Assembly: GCA_000405805.1 (NCBI GenBank)
Contig: ASPJ01000001.1
Location: 72,088-136,087, forward strand
DNA from: Fidelibacterota bacterium SCGC AAA003-L08
GTDB lineage: Bacteria; Fidelibacterota; Marinisomatia; SCGC-AAA003-L08; D37C17
DNA length: 64,000 bases
Direction: 5' to 3'
Part shown: piece after piece, positions 1 to 9,371 of the stretch
How the letters are laid out: the number at the start of each line of letters is the position of its first letter
Numbering within the stretch: position 1 is the first letter of the stretch
Notes under the pieces: generated by a model
What the model was told of the DNA's origin: nothing
The model's database searches: none
Seen by the model: only the letters and a program-made list of their open reading frames with translations
Translations under genes and position numbers: made by a program

Positions 1-1
1 C

Positions 2-1189
2 GGTAAAATTTTAAAAAGATTAAATATTCCTGCTCCCAATTGGGGAACCGCTTTTTCTGTTGAAGATGCTCAAAAAATTGCTAATAAAATTAAATACCCA
101 GTATTAGTTAGACCATCATATGTACTTGGTGGCAGAGGAATGGAAATTGTATATGATGATGATGCGCTTAAAACTTTTGTTGGAAAAGCCGCATTAGTAT
201 CTGGAGATCACCCTATACTTATTGATGCATTTTTAGAAAATGCATTTGAATTTGATGTAGATGCTCTTTGTGATGGTAAAGATGTATTTATATCAGGAAT
301 TATGCAACATATTGAAGAAGCAGGGATACATTCAGGAGATTCTTCATGTGTATTTCCACCGTATGAGCTCAGTCCATCTTGCAAAAAAACCATTGAAGAT
401 TATACAAAAAAAATGGCTATTAAATTAAATACAGTTGGTTTGATTAATATCCAATTTGCAGTTAAAGATGAAGTAGTATATGTTATTGAAGTGAATCCAA
501 GAGCCAGTAGAACCATCCCATTTATTAGTAAGGTTATTAATATACCATTGGCCAAATTAGCAGCCCAGATAGGCACAGGAAAGAAAATTGCCAGCTTAAA
601 ATTAAAGAATAATCTTAGTAAAGGGCTGATTGCAATTAAAAAGCCAGTATTTCCATTTAATAAATTTCCAAATCAATCATTATTTTTATCTCCAGAGATG
701 AAGTCCACTGGAGAAGTCATAGGCCTTGATTCTAATTTAGGTTCTGCATATGCAAAAGCAGCAATGGGTGCGGGTACTACGCTCCCAATCAAGGGGAATG
801 TATTTATGTCAGTTAATGAATCAGATAAAATGAAAATAATTCCAATTGCAAGAGACTTTCAAGAATTTGGGTTTAATATATATGCAACTAGTGGAACAGC
901 AGCAGTATTAAAGGAGAATGGTGTAGATACCAAAGATATTTATAAAGTTGGCGAAGGAAGGCCGAATGTTGTAGATGCTATTAAAAACAATGAAGTCCAA
1001 CTAGTAATCAACACTCCACTTGGCAAACAATCCCGATATGATGAATATGAAATAGGAAGAGCTGCAATTAAATATAAAATAACGGCAATTACAACTATTG
1101 AAGGGGCCCAGGCAGCAGTAAGAGCAGTAAGAAATATTAAATTTGGAAAATTAAACTATCAGAGTCTACAAGACATTTTTGATCGGTAA
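2..1189 (+). CDS. carB: carbamoyl-phosphate synthase large subunit, C-terminal part (5' end outside window)
   Basis: The frame is already open at base 2, so the gene is cut by the window edge; about 395 codons, the last third of a roughly 1,070-residue protein, are visible. The family makes carbamoyl phosphate from bicarbonate, ATP and glutamine-derived ammonia for pyrimidine and arginine synthesis. Seen directly: the second ATP-grasp domain, with RPSYVLGGRGMEIVY near visible residue 33 and the metal/nucleotide-binding IEVNPRASRT near residue 162. From about residue 266 comes the MGS-like allosteric domain (FNIYATSGTAA, then EGRPNVVDAIKN). Domain order and sequence are typical and there is no internal stop. 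The pip-like gene starts 8 bases after the stop, so the two may be cotranscribed. The ATG at 140 is internal and not a real start. Confidence 0.97.
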   Translation, partial: GKILKRLNIPAPNWGTAFSVEDAQKIANKIKYPVLVRPSYVLGGRGMEIVYDDDALKTFVGKAALVSGDHPILIDAFLENAFEFDVDALCDGKDVFISGIMQHIEEAGIHSGDSSCVFPPYELSPSCKKTIEDYTKKMAIKLNTVGLINIQFAVKDEVVYVIEVNPRASRTIPFISKVINIPLAKLAAQIGTGKKIASLKLKNNLSKGLIAIKKPVFPFNKFPNQSLFLSPEMKSTGEVIGLDSNLGSAYAKAAMGAGTTLPIKGNVFMSVNESDKMKIIPIARDFQEFGFNIYATSGTAAVLKENGVDTKDIYKVGEGRPNVVDAIKNNEVQLVINTPLGKQSRYDEYEIGRAAIKYKITAITTIEGAQAAVRAVRNIKFGKLNYQSLQDIFDR

Positions 1190-1197
1190 TTTAAAAT

Positions 1198-2150
1198 ATG
1201 CTTGAAGAAACATTATATCCACTAATAGATCCATACAATCAATTTTTTCTATCTGTTTCTGATATACATGAAATAAATATAGAACAGTATGGGAACCCAG
1301 ATGGGAAGCCTGTTATTTTCTTGCATGGTGGCCCAGGTGGTGGTATTGAACCTATTTATGCGAGATATTTTGACCCTAAAAAATGGCGAATAATTATTTT
1401 TGATCAAAGAGGGTGTGGGAAAAGTACTCCACATGCAGAATTAAAAGAAAATACTACATGGGATTTAGTATCAGATATTGAAAAAATTAGAGTAAAACTT
1501 TCGATTGATAAATGGGTAGTATTTGGAGGAAGTTGGGGCTCTACCCTATCGCTTACATATTCAATTACCCATCCAGATCGATGTAAGGGTCTAATTTTAA
1601 GAGGAATTTTCCTACTTAGAAAAAAGAAATCAATTGGTTCTATCAAGAAGGGCCATCATACATCTACCCAGATGCATGGGAAAAATATCTTGAGCCTATT
1701 CCGGAGGATGAACGTAATAATTTAGTTCAGGCATATTACAAAAGGTTAACGTCTGATGATGAAAACGTAAGAATTGAAGCAGCAAAAGCATGGTCTATAT
1801 GGGAAGCTAGTACCAGCAAGTTATATACCAGTAATAAATCATTACATCATTTTGGAGATCCCATGATTGCACAGGCGTTCGCACGAATTGAATGTCATTA
1901 TTTTATCAATAAAGGATTTTTTGAATCAGATAATTGGCTTTTAGATAATACACATAAAATCAGCCACATCCCGACAGTCATTATTCAAGGCAGATATGAT
2001 GTTGTATGTCCAATGATATCCGCATGGGAGCTACATAAATGTTTACCGGATGCGGAGTTTCATGTCATACAAGATGCTGGGCATTCAATGACTGAACCCG
2101 GGATTGCAGCTTGTTTAGTTAAGTATACTGATAAGTTTGCAAACATATAA
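1198..2150 (+). pseudogene. pip: proline iminopeptidase-like alpha/beta hydrolase, interrupted by a -1 frameshift
   Basis: The two halves lie in different frames: 1198 to about 1626, then the -1 frame to 2150. Joined, they give about 317 residues, the usual length for this family, which releases N-terminal proline from peptides. The first part carries the oxyanion motif HGGPGGG (residues 43-49) and the nucleophile elbow GGSWGS (Ser112). The second part carries the acid region GRYDVVCP and the catalytic His in AGHSMTEPG (codon at 2082). The frame is lost in an A-run at 1620-1626; one added A restores KKEINWFYQEG, the expected family sequence. Without a shift the first frame ends at 1725 after unrelated residues. 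This may be a pseudogene, a homopolymer error in the assembly, or recoding at the A AAA AAG heptamer. The rest of both frames looks intact, so decay would be recent. Confidence 0.8.
1600..1626 (+). other. candidate -1 ribosomal slippery site with upstream purine-rich element
   Basis: The bases at 1620-1626 read A AAA AAG in exactly the zero-frame phasing of the classic bacterial -1 slippery heptamer (as in dnaX). The purine-rich AGAGGA at 1600-1605 lies 14 bases upstream and could act as an internal Shine-Dalgarno-like element, although the spacing is longer than in dnaX. I see no strong stem-loop in the next 40 bases; there is only a 4-bp CCCA/TGGG pairing at 1667-1680. The phasing is what the sequence shows; real frameshifting is inference, and a single-base sequencing deletion explains it equally well. 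Confidence 0.35.
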
Positions 2151-2251
2151 TCTCTTCGAGTTTTAATCAAAATATATAATATGATATACTTCATTTGGTA
2201 ATTACGATAAATTGATTAAATTATGCCCTGACCTTTGGGAGGAGGAGAATT

Positions 2252-3823
2252 ATGAAAAAATTAATTCAAACAACAAAATATTTTATTACTACATGTATGA
2301 TATTCTCATTTGCTCAAGCGCAGTGGTCTTCTGACCCTGCATCTCCACAGTTATTAGGCAGTGGTGTTCAGGCACAAGTTAAGGCTACCTCTGATGGAGG
2401 TGTATATGTTGCATGGCTTACTGACATGGGTGATTATCATGTGTATCTGCAACGATTTGACGCAATGGGAGTAGCACAATTCGATGATGGCGGCATGTTA
2501 GTGAGTGATAACTCGAATGCATCATGGATTGCTGTTTTTCATATGAATCTTGATGTAGATAGTGATGATAATGCAATTATTACCGTTTTAGATGAGAGGT
2601 CAGGACCATGGAATGTATATGCTTATAAGATTTCATCAAGCGGTTCTATGCTATGGGGAGATGATGGAATATCAGTTTCGAATTCCAATCAGACGAATTA
2701 TTCTCCTCGATTAGCAATCTTACCAGATAATAGTGCTGTGGTTGCATGGTCTCCTAATTCAACTACTGTTGAAATTCAAAGGATTTCTGCTGGTGGTGAA
2801 TTGATGTGGGGCGGTGGCATTCTTATTCAAGATAATAATGAATCTCTGATGTCCCCTCAACCAATTGTTGATTCAAATGGTAATGTACTGGTTCAATGGA
2901 TTGGACAATCAGGACCATTCTGGGCTGCTGATAGTAAATTATATTTGCAGAAGTATGATCTTGATGGAAATGCTCAGTGGAACAACCCAGCGTTGGCAGG
3001 TGGACCAGTTGTATTCCCTATGGGAAACTGGTCACAAGGATTAATTAGAGATGATAATGGTGGCAGTTTTTCTTCATGGACAAAAATGTCAGGGAATGTA
3101 CAATCTTCTTTTACTCAACATATCAATACTGATGGAGAGTTATCTTGGACTAATGGAGTTGAATTTTCTAGTAATTCCAGTAGTTTTCGGATGTCACCTC
3201 GTTTAGCTGTTTCTGAAGATTCTCAGGAATTGATGGCGGTATGGAATCAATCAAATAGTAGTCAATCTCAGGGTGGTGTATATGCGCAGCGCTTAGATGA
3301 AAATGGTGATCGTCTTTGGAGTTCTTCTGGCATGGCAGTAGTTCCTTTGAACAGTAATTATGATTATTTAGATCTCTCCGTTGCAGGATTTGGAGATGAT
3401 ATAATTACGGCTTATATTCAACAAAGTGTAAACATGTCTGGTGATATTTATGCTTCTTATCTTAATTCAGATGGTGAGCATGCTTGGTCAGAGCCGGTAA
3501 CTTTGACAACCTCTGGAAATGCAAAATCAGACATGTCTACTGGTAAGGGACAAGAATGTCTTTTTATTGCTTGGACTGAAAATGGCAATGTTTATGCACA
3601 CTCTCTAAGAGTTGATGGCACACTAGGAGCAGCAGATTCTTTTATTCCGGGGGATGTTAATGGCGATGAACTAATAAATGTAATAGATATAGTTGCACTG
3701 GTTTCTTTTATTCTTCAAACAGATATTCCTTCAGACTCCGAATATCTTGCCGGAGATTTTAATGGAGATGGTAATTTAAATGTTTTGGATATCGTTGATA
3801 TTATTGCGTTAATCTTAAGCTAA
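2252..3823 (+). CDS. secreted repeat protein with C-terminal dockerin-like pair
   Basis: A 523-residue protein of unknown function. It opens with a signal peptide (MKKLIQTTKYFITTCMIFSF, cleavage probably near AQAQ) and has a strong ribosome site (GGGAGGAGGAG) just upstream. The body is a run of degenerate blades of roughly 50-60 residues, each with WGDDG/WSSSG/WNNPA-type turns and 'xVxWxx' strands, suggesting a beta-propeller. The last 56 residues (from Asp468) form two dockerin-like calcium-loop/helix units, GDVNGDELINVIDIVALV and GDFNGDGNLNVLDIVDII. The same tail closes the next gene, 30 bases downstream, so the two probably share a transcript and a fate outside the inner membrane. I do not recognise a catalytic motif; substrate binding or a structural role is possible. 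Confidence 0.85.
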   Translation: MKKLIQTTKYFITTCMIFSFAQAQWSSDPASPQLLGSGVQAQVKATSDGGVYVAWLTDMGDYHVYLQRFDAMGVAQFDDGGMLVSDNSNASWIAVFHMNLDVDSDDNAIITVLDERSGPWNVYAYKISSSGSMLWGDDGISVSNSNQTNYSPRLAILPDNSAVVAWSPNSTTVEIQRISAGGELMWGGGILIQDNNESLMSPQPIVDSNGNVLVQWIGQSGPFWAADSKLYLQKYDLDGNAQWNNPALAGGPVVFPMGNWSQGLIRDDNGGSFSSWTKMSGNVQSSFTQHINTDGELSWTNGVEFSSNSSSFRMSPRLAVSEDSQELMAVWNQSNSSQSQGGVYAQRLDENGDRLWSSSGMAVVPLNSNYDYLDLSVAGFGDDIITAYIQQSVNMSGDIYASYLNSDGEHAWSEPVTLTTSGNAKSDMSTGKGQECLFIAWTENGNVYAHSLRVDGTLGAADSFIPGDVNGDELINVIDIVALVSFILQTDIPSDSEYLAGDFNGDGNLNVLDIVDIIALILS

Positions 3824-3853
3824 CAGGCTATATCTAATTAAATAAAAATTTAT

Positions 3854-6109
3854 ATGTCAAAAATTTATATCAGTTTATTTTTAATAACTAGCTTGCTGTT
3901 TTCAGTAGAACTAGTTGTAGAGCCTTATCTCCAAAATGCCACCCCAAATTCAATGCATGTATTATGGGAAACTGATTCAAATTCACAGAGTGTTGTTGAA
4001 TGGGGATTATATGTTTTTTTATCAGAGTCTACTACAGGCTCATCATTTAGTAATTATGGAAGTTCACGTATCCATACGGTGGAACTTACAGATTTAGAAC
4101 CGAATACGCAATACTACTATAGGGTTGTGGTTGGGAATTATGAAAGTTACTCAGATTTATATAGTTTTATTACCCCACCGGACCCTTCATCAGAAGCAGA
4201 TTTTCGTATAGTAGCGATGAGTGACATGCAAAGAGATAGTTCAAACCCAAATAAATTCAATGAGGTAATTCATGATGGAGTGATTGATTACATTTCTGAA
4301 GAGTATAGCGATAATTTAGAAGCAGAACTTGCCATGGTACTGGTTACCGGAGATCTTGTTGTTACTGGAACATCTTACTATCAGTGGCAGGATCATTTTT
4401 TTGGTCCATCAGAAGATTTATTTTCTCATGTCCCATTATATCCAGTATTTGGAAATCATGAGCAAAATACTGATTATTTTACAAACTACTTTCATCTTCC
4501 AGATAATGGAACTCCAGGGTATGAAGAACATTGGTATTATACTGATTATTCTAATTTACGAGTGATTGGTCTTGATTCTAATGGGGGGTATCAGGTTCAG
4601 GTTCAGCTTGATTGGCTTGAAGAAGTTCTATCAGATGCATGTTCTAACGATTACATTGATTTTGTTTTTGCACATCTCCATCACCCTTATAAATCAGAGT
4701 TATGGACTCCTGGTGAGAGCAACTATACGGGAGATGTAATTGAACGTATGGAAAATTTTACAGATCAATGTGGGAAACCAAGTATTCATTTCTTTGGGCA
4801 CACACATGGTTATTCTAGGGGACAATCTAAAGATCATGATCATCTATGGGTGAATGTTGCCACTGCTGGAGGTGCAATTGATTACTGGGGAGAATGGCCT
4901 CAGGTAGATTATGATGAATTCACGGTTACCCAAGATGAATGGGGTTTTGTTCTGGTAGATGTTCAAGCTGGAGATAATCCAAAATTTACGCTTCAAAGAA
5001 TCAGTCGAGGGAATGAATATCAATTCAGAGATAATGAATTGCGTGACGAAGTAATTATTCGTTTAAATAATTCTATTCCAGATCAACCAACAGGACTATT
5101 CCCAGAAGGACAAGAAGATCCCGATTTTCTTATACTAAGCGCAAGTGATTTCTCAGATGAAGATGGTGATCAGCCAATGGCAGCAGAATGGTCTATCTAT
5201 GATGAAGACTGCAATTTATTTTCAGAACCAGTTATAAATGAATTCATTAATATGAATAATTGGTATTATTATGAAAATACACAAGAATCTATGGAGCTTA
5301 CAGAATTATCAATTACAGCAGGATTAAGCGCAAACAGTTCTTACTGCTGGGCTGTTAGATATAGAGATACCAGTCTTGGATGGAGTGAATGGTCTGATCC
5401 TCTTTCATTTACAACTGGAGAATCACAGTATTCTGAAAACCTGCTGTTTAATCCAGGGGCTGAATCAGGGGTAGAAGACTGGATTACTACGGAGGGATAT
5501 ATGGAATCTCTTGGAGAGTATGTATGTGATGGAATCCAGCCACATAGTGGTGATTATTATTTTATAGTAGGAGCATTATGTAATACAGCTACCTATGCAG
5601 AAGCATATCAAGAAATTAATATATCTGAATATGAAGATTGCATCAATGATGAGCTAGCCTATGTAAACTATGGGGGCTATCTATCTGACTGGGGAGGAAG
5701 TGATCATCCAGAACTAACGGTTGCTTTTATTGATGAAAATGGAGATGAAATTGATAGACCTGAAACTATGGGTACATATAATTCATTTTGGACATTATTT
5801 TCAAATGATTATCTAATTCCTGTAGGTACACATTCAGTTCAAATGATTTTAATGGGAACTCGATATGCTGGAGATGATAATGATAGTTATTTTGATGATT
5901 TATTTTTACGAATTTTTCAAGATCAAGACTGTTTAGGTACTTTAGGAGACCTAAACCAGGATGATACAATTAATGTTTTAGATGTCATATTATTAGCTAA
6001 TTTAATTTTAGATGGAGTTAATAATTCTAATTTGGGAGATATGAACAATGATAATCAAATTAATATTTTAGATGTGATTATTCTTGTAAATATTATTTTA
6101 AATCCTTAA
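3854..6109 (+). CDS. secreted purple-acid-phosphatase-like metallophosphoesterase with dockerin-like tail
   Basis: 751 residues. Order: signal peptide (about 1-18); fibronectin-III-like N-domain as in purple acid phosphatases (LEPNTQYYYRVVVG); calcineurin-like metallophosphoesterase core (about 118-390); a second Fn3-like region (SSYCWAVRYRDTSLGWSEWS); a jelly-roll-like carbohydrate-binding-type domain (FNPGAESGVEDW onwards); dockerin-like pair (698-751). Metal-site motifs: Asp124 in SDMQRD, Asp167 in GDLV, Asn201-His202 in GNHE, the His-rich AHLHHP, and His316/His318 in GHTHGYSR. The first motif is D-x-Q rather than the common D-x-H, which fits the PAP-like subgroup. The likely role is extracytoplasmic hydrolysis of phosphate esters to release phosphate. 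It lies 30 bases after the preceding dockerin protein and 9 bases before the BNR protein. Fold is near certain, substrate unknown. Confidence 0.88.
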   Translation: MSKIYISLFLITSLLFSVELVVEPYLQNATPNSMHVLWETDSNSQSVVEWGLYVFLSESTTGSSFSNYGSSRIHTVELTDLEPNTQYYYRVVVGNYESYSDLYSFITPPDPSSEADFRIVAMSDMQRDSSNPNKFNEVIHDGVIDYISEEYSDNLEAELAMVLVTGDLVVTGTSYYQWQDHFFGPSEDLFSHVPLYPVFGNHEQNTDYFTNYFHLPDNGTPGYEEHWYYTDYSNLRVIGLDSNGGYQVQVQLDWLEEVLSDACSNDYIDFVFAHLHHPYKSELWTPGESNYTGDVIERMENFTDQCGKPSIHFFGHTHGYSRGQSKDHDHLWVNVATAGGAIDYWGEWPQVDYDEFTVTQDEWGFVLVDVQAGDNPKFTLQRISRGNEYQFRDNELRDEVIIRLNNSIPDQPTGLFPEGQEDPDFLILSASDFSDEDGDQPMAAEWSIYDEDCNLFSEPVINEFINMNNWYYYENTQESMELTELSITAGLSANSSYCWAVRYRDTSLGWSEWSDPLSFTTGESQYSENLLFNPGAESGVEDWITTEGYMESLGEYVCDGIQPHSGDYYFIVGALCNTATYAEAYQEINISEYEDCINDELAYVNYGGYLSDWGGSDHPELTVAFIDENGDEIDRPETMGTYNSFWTLFSNDYLIPVGTHSVQMILMGTRYAGDDNDSYFDDLFLRIFQDQDCLGTLGDLNQDDTINVLDVILLANLILDGVNNSNLGDMNNDNQINILDVIILVNIILNP

Positions 6110-6118
6110 AAATATATT

Positions 6119-7246
6119 ATGAATCAAGTAGTAGAAAAAAAGCAGGCTTTAGATACAAAAAAAGATCAATCAGAAATTCTATTATTGGTAAGTACCAGTA
6201 AAGGTGGATTCATATATTATTCAAATCCTGAAAGATTAGTGTGGGAAATTAACGGACCACATTTATTAGGGTCAATCATTCATCATATGATTTTGGATTA
6301 TCGAACAAATAAAACAATTTTAATGGCAGCAAAGACCAGAGAACATGGTGTTACAATATTTAGAACAACAAATTTTGGAAAAACATGGATACCAGCAATA
6401 CAACCTCCCCAGAACAAGGACATAGATTTAGCTCATATTTTTAGAATTACTCCTGGACATGATTCAGAGCCGGGCGTTTGGTATGCAGGGACGTCTCCTC
6501 AAGGGCTATATAGAAGTGCCGATGATGGGGCAACTTGGAATAGCATAAAAGGGTTTGATAATAATTCAGTTATCCAGAGTGTAATTAAAAATCAATCTAA
6601 AGAGTTATTAAAATATCAGAAATTACATTCAATTTTAATTAATCCAGATAATAAAGAACATATTATTATTGGTATGGCCCATGGGGGAGTATTTGAAAGC
6701 AAGGACTATGGTGAAACTTGGAGCTCATTAAATCATAATTTATCTAATAATGATAGACAAAATTCTTATTGTTTATTAAGCCATCCATTAGATTGCAACT
6801 TATTATTTCAACAAAATCAAGCAGGCATATATAAGATTAATTTAGGAGATAAAAAATGGGAGCATATTGGTAAAACACTTGATATAGGTGATGTTGGATT
6901 TTCATTATGCTTAGATCCTAATGACATGAATAAAATCTGGGCATTCCCTATGGAGGGGACGGATATATGGTCTCGGGTATGTTCTAATGGTCAGCCAGCT
7001 GTATATTGTAGCCAAAATAGCGGAAAATCATGGTATAGACAGGACATTGGGTTCCCAATATGGAATGCATGGTTTACAGTTTTAAGCAGATGCATGGTTG
7101 TAGATAATTTGAAAAATGCGGGTCTATATTTAGGGACTACTAGCGGTTCTGTTTGGCTTAGTAATAATGGCGGAAATAGCTGGAGACAAATATTAGCTCA
7201 TCTTCCTAAAATATATTCATTAGAAATTGGATATGTTAATCATTAA
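6119..7246 (+). CDS. BNR/Asp-box beta-propeller protein (sialidase/VPS10-like fold), no visible signal peptide
   Basis: 375 residues with at least five Asp-box-like motifs (TTNFGKTW, SADDGATW, SKDYGETW, SQNSGKSW, SNNGGNSW), the hallmark of BNR propeller blades. The N-terminus (MNQVVEKKQALDTKKDQSE) is hydrophilic and charged with no signal peptide. The protein is therefore predicted cytoplasmic, unlike its two upstream neighbours, from which it is separated by only 9 bases. Many such proteins are annotated 'exo-alpha-sialidase' or 'glycosyl hydrolase', but I cannot identify the arginine triad and Tyr/Glu pair of true sialidases, so I do not assign an enzymatic activity. It may be a binding or scaffold propeller. 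The kdsC-like gene follows after 29 bases. Confidence 0.85.
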   Translation: MNQVVEKKQALDTKKDQSEILLLVSTSKGGFIYYSNPERLVWEINGPHLLGSIIHHMILDYRTNKTILMAAKTREHGVTIFRTTNFGKTWIPAIQPPQNKDIDLAHIFRITPGHDSEPGVWYAGTSPQGLYRSADDGATWNSIKGFDNNSVIQSVIKNQSKELLKYQKLHSILINPDNKEHIIIGMAHGGVFESKDYGETWSSLNHNLSNNDRQNSYCLLSHPLDCNLLFQQNQAGIYKINLGDKKWEHIGKTLDIGDVGFSLCLDPNDMNKIWAFPMEGTDIWSRVCSNGQPAVYCSQNSGKSWYRQDIGFPIWNAWFTVLSRCMVVDNLKNAGLYLGTTSGSVWLSNNGGNSWRQILAHLPKIYSLEIGYVNH

Positions 7247-7275
7247 TTTTCAATAGATAGAAGGACTCATATATA

Positions 7276-7776
7276 ATGAATAATAATTTCATCAAAAAAG
7301 CAAAATCTATTAAAGTAGTTGCTACTGATATTGATGGAGTATGGACTGATTCGGGGATGTATTATACTGCTTCTGGAGAAAAAATGAAGTGTTTTTCAAC
7401 ATATGATGGGATGGGAGTACAATTACTAAGAGAGTTAGGGATACCTACTATTATCCTTACTAGTGAAAATTCAGAAATTGTTTTACGCCGAGCGGAGAAA
7501 CTTCAGATCAAAAATGTATACATTAATGAAAAAGAAAAACTCAGAAGAATGATTGAAGTTTGCAGAGAATTAGATGTATCAATGAATGAGGTTGCATATA
7601 TAGGTGACGATATCAACGATTTATCATTATTAGAGAAAGTTGGCTTATCTGCGATGCCTCCAAACAGTCCTGCTCGACATTTGTTTTCTCCTGATTATCT
7701 AACAGAAAAATCTGGGGGACATGGTGCTTTCAGGGAATTTATTGATCAGATAATCGAGGTAAAAAATACTAATTAA
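7276..7776 (+). CDS. kdsC: KdsC-type HAD phosphatase (3-deoxy-manno-octulosonate-8-phosphate phosphatase family)
   Basis: 166 residues, the compact length of the cap-less HAD IIIC (YrbI/KdsC) subfamily, which works as a tetramer. The nucleophile motif is ATDIDGVWTDSG, with Asp18 and Asp20. Motif II is Thr/Ser in LTSENS, the Lys lies in the following helix, and the acidic motif is GDDINDLSLL near residue 114. KdsC dephosphorylates Kdo-8-P to Kdo for LPS. Related enzymes act on sialic-acid-9-phosphate or sit fused to CMP-sugar synthetases, so the substrate is not certain. The Kdo transferase waaA lies about 1.6 kb away on the other strand, which favours the Kdo role. A GAAGGACT ribosome site precedes the ATG. 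The 3' end overlaps the convergent lipid kinase gene by 8 bases. Confidence 0.88.
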   Translation: MNNNFIKKAKSIKVVATDIDGVWTDSGMYYTASGEKMKCFSTYDGMGVQLLRELGIPTIILTSENSEIVLRRAEKLQIKNVYINEKEKLRRMIEVCRELDVSMNEVAYIGDDINDLSLLEKVGLSAMPPNSPARHLFSPDYLTEKSGGHGAFREFIDQIIEVKNTN

Positions 7777-8650
7777 AAATATCTATTTCTTTTGGAAGAA
7801 TATTTATTGAGCAAGGTGTTGTTCCAATGATTTCACCATCAACAATAAGCTCTGTATTGATTTTTGGTTTAATAGTCAGTTGATTAGCCTGATGATAGTT
7901 TACTACAGGATCATCAATATGTTTTCCAGAAAATATTTTTGGAAATAGTTTGAATAATTTCAATCGAGTAGTTTTTTTAACTGTAATTACATCAATCAGT
8001 CCATCATCTATTTGAGCTTTGGGAGCAATTTTCATCCCCTTACCAGTATGGATGGTATTACAACATAATATAAATGAGTAATCATCTGATATATCCCTGT
8101 CATCAATAATTAAATCACTATGTCGTTCTTTAAATCGAATAATTTCAATAAGGGAAGCAATATTGTAGCGTTGAGGACCGAGCCATCTCATTTTTTCAGC
8201 TAGTATATTTATGTCTGGTGGCATACCCCAGCCAGTTACATTGTAGGAGTAGATTTTTTTATCATGAGTAATAATTTCCATTAAATCAATTTTACGAGTT
8301 TTGAATGCACTTATTTTTTCAGCTGCATCTAGAGGATTTAAACAATTCATATCATGCATAAATGAATTTCCAGTACCAGCAGGGATTAATCCAATAGGCA
8401 ATTGCTCATTATCAGCACGATTCATCATTCCATTTATCACCTCATGCATAGTTCCATCACCACCGATGACACATATCCCTAAAAATTCATCTATATCAAT
8501 TGAATTAGTGATTTCATAAGGGTGATTTTGGTGAGTAGTTTGAATGATATGATGATTAATATGTTTAAAGATATTTAAAATATTATTATAGATTTTTTTA
8601 CCCTGTTTTTTACCACTATAAGGGTTGGTAATAATAAGTAAGGGTTTCAT
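7769..8650 (-). CDS. YegS/DagK-type lipid kinase
   Basis: 293 residues of the diacylglycerol/sphingosine kinase-like family (YegS, DgkB, BmrU). These proteins phosphorylate diacylglycerol, phosphatidylglycerol or related lipids at the inner face of the membrane. Seen: N-terminal LLIITNPYSGKKQGKK, the nucleotide-binding GGDGTMHEVINGM, GLIPAGTGNSF, and the C-terminal beta-sandwich with DDGLIDV and the closing EIIGTTPCSINILP segment. Eleven bases separate its start from the upstream DUF3108 gene on the same strand; together with waaA this makes a leftward group with an envelope-lipid theme. The exact lipid substrate cannot be told from sequence. Confidence 0.9.
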   Translation of the reverse strand: MKPLLIITNPYSGKKQGKKIYNNILNIFKHINHHIIQTTHQNHPYEITNSIDIDEFLGICVIGGDGTMHEVINGMMNRADNEQLPIGLIPAGTGNSFMHDMNCLNPLDAAEKISAFKTRKIDLMEIITHDKKIYSYNVTGWGMPPDINILAEKMRWLGPQRYNIASLIEIIRFKERHSDLIIDDRDISDDYSFILCCNTIHTGKGMKIAPKAQIDDGLIDVITVKKTTRLKLFKLFPKIFSGKHIDDPVVNYHQANQLTIKPKINTELIVDGEIIGTTPCSINILPKEIDIFN

Positions 8651-8660
8651 GAATTAATAT

Positions 8661-9368
8661 TTATGGAATAATTTTCTTTAATTTAAGAATCATATTCCCA
8701 ATATTAGTTTTTAGTTCAATCTTGACAGGGATTCTTTTTTCATCATCTGAAAACCAAGCAGTCATGTATCCATTCTCTTTGAATATATCTTCACCATTAT
8801 TAGAATAGGGGACGACTTTAATACAGTTATATTTTCCAGCAGGGACTTTTATTTTTTCTTTCCCTTTGACCTCAGTTATTAAAGATGTTATTTCATCAAT
8901 ACCTAGAATATGATAGTCGTACTTTTTTCCTTTTGTCAAATCTTTATTTCGGAGATTATATATAATCGATATTGGATCAAACAATAGTTTGTCATTTTCT
9001 ATAATTTTATCTTTTGTAATAATGTTAAAGTTAGAATCAATTACTGCAGAATAACTTCTTTTCCAGTTTCCTTCATGAACTTTTTTCTCTATTCCCTTCA
9101 AAGAAAAGTCATCAGGATTAACAGTAAGTTTTATTTGATCACGAACTTTATATAGTTTGTCTAGGAATTTGCTAGACGCAACCAAAGTATTAATAGTCAA
9201 TTCATTATCACTATTTATTTCGGACGATATTGTAGCTTTCCCAACATTAATAAATCTAAATCCTAGAGTATAGATGAACTCCTCAGAAAACAAACAAGAG
9301 ATGAGTAATATAATAATAAGCTTATTCACACGACGGAGCAACCCAACCTCCTTTATTATATTCTTCAT
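8661..9368 (-). CDS. DUF3108-family exported protein
   Basis: 235 residues. The pattern (FIYTLGFRFINVGKATIS, then a long beta-rich body with VPAGKYNCIKVVP and YMTAWFSDDEKRIPVKIEL) matches the DUF3108 family of exported proteins of unknown function, whose fold resembles periplasmic lipid-handling proteins. A hydrophobic stretch (KLIIILLISCLFS) acts as a signal sequence. Start choice is open: the ATG at 9368 has AAAGGA upstream. Within the coding sequence, however, AAGGAGG lies just before a TTG at 9341 that would give a tidier signal peptide (LLRRVNKLIIILLISCLFS). It sits between waaA (3 bases away) and the lipid kinase, so an envelope role is plausible. Confidence 0.85.
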   Translation of the reverse strand: MKNIIKEVGLLRRVNKLIIILLISCLFSEEFIYTLGFRFINVGKATISSEINSDNELTINTLVASSKFLDKLYKVRDQIKLTVNPDDFSLKGIEKKVHEGNWKRSYSAVIDSNFNIITKDKIIENDKLLFDPISIIYNLRNKDLTKGKKYDYHILGIDEITSLITEVKGKEKIKVPAGKYNCIKVVPYSNNGEDIFKENGYMTAWFSDDEKRIPVKIELKTNIGNMILKLKKIIP

Positions 9369-9371
9369 TGT

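Noticed and set aside
1246..1650. Leftward open frames across the pip gene
   Set aside because: They are reverse-strand shadows of a clearly conserved hydrolase and have no ribosome sites or recognisable domains.
3854..6109. Missing D-x-H in the metallophosphoesterase considered as a sign of inactivity
   Set aside because: PAP-type enzymes often depart from D-x-H at the first motif; the remaining GNHE, His and GHxH ligands are intact.
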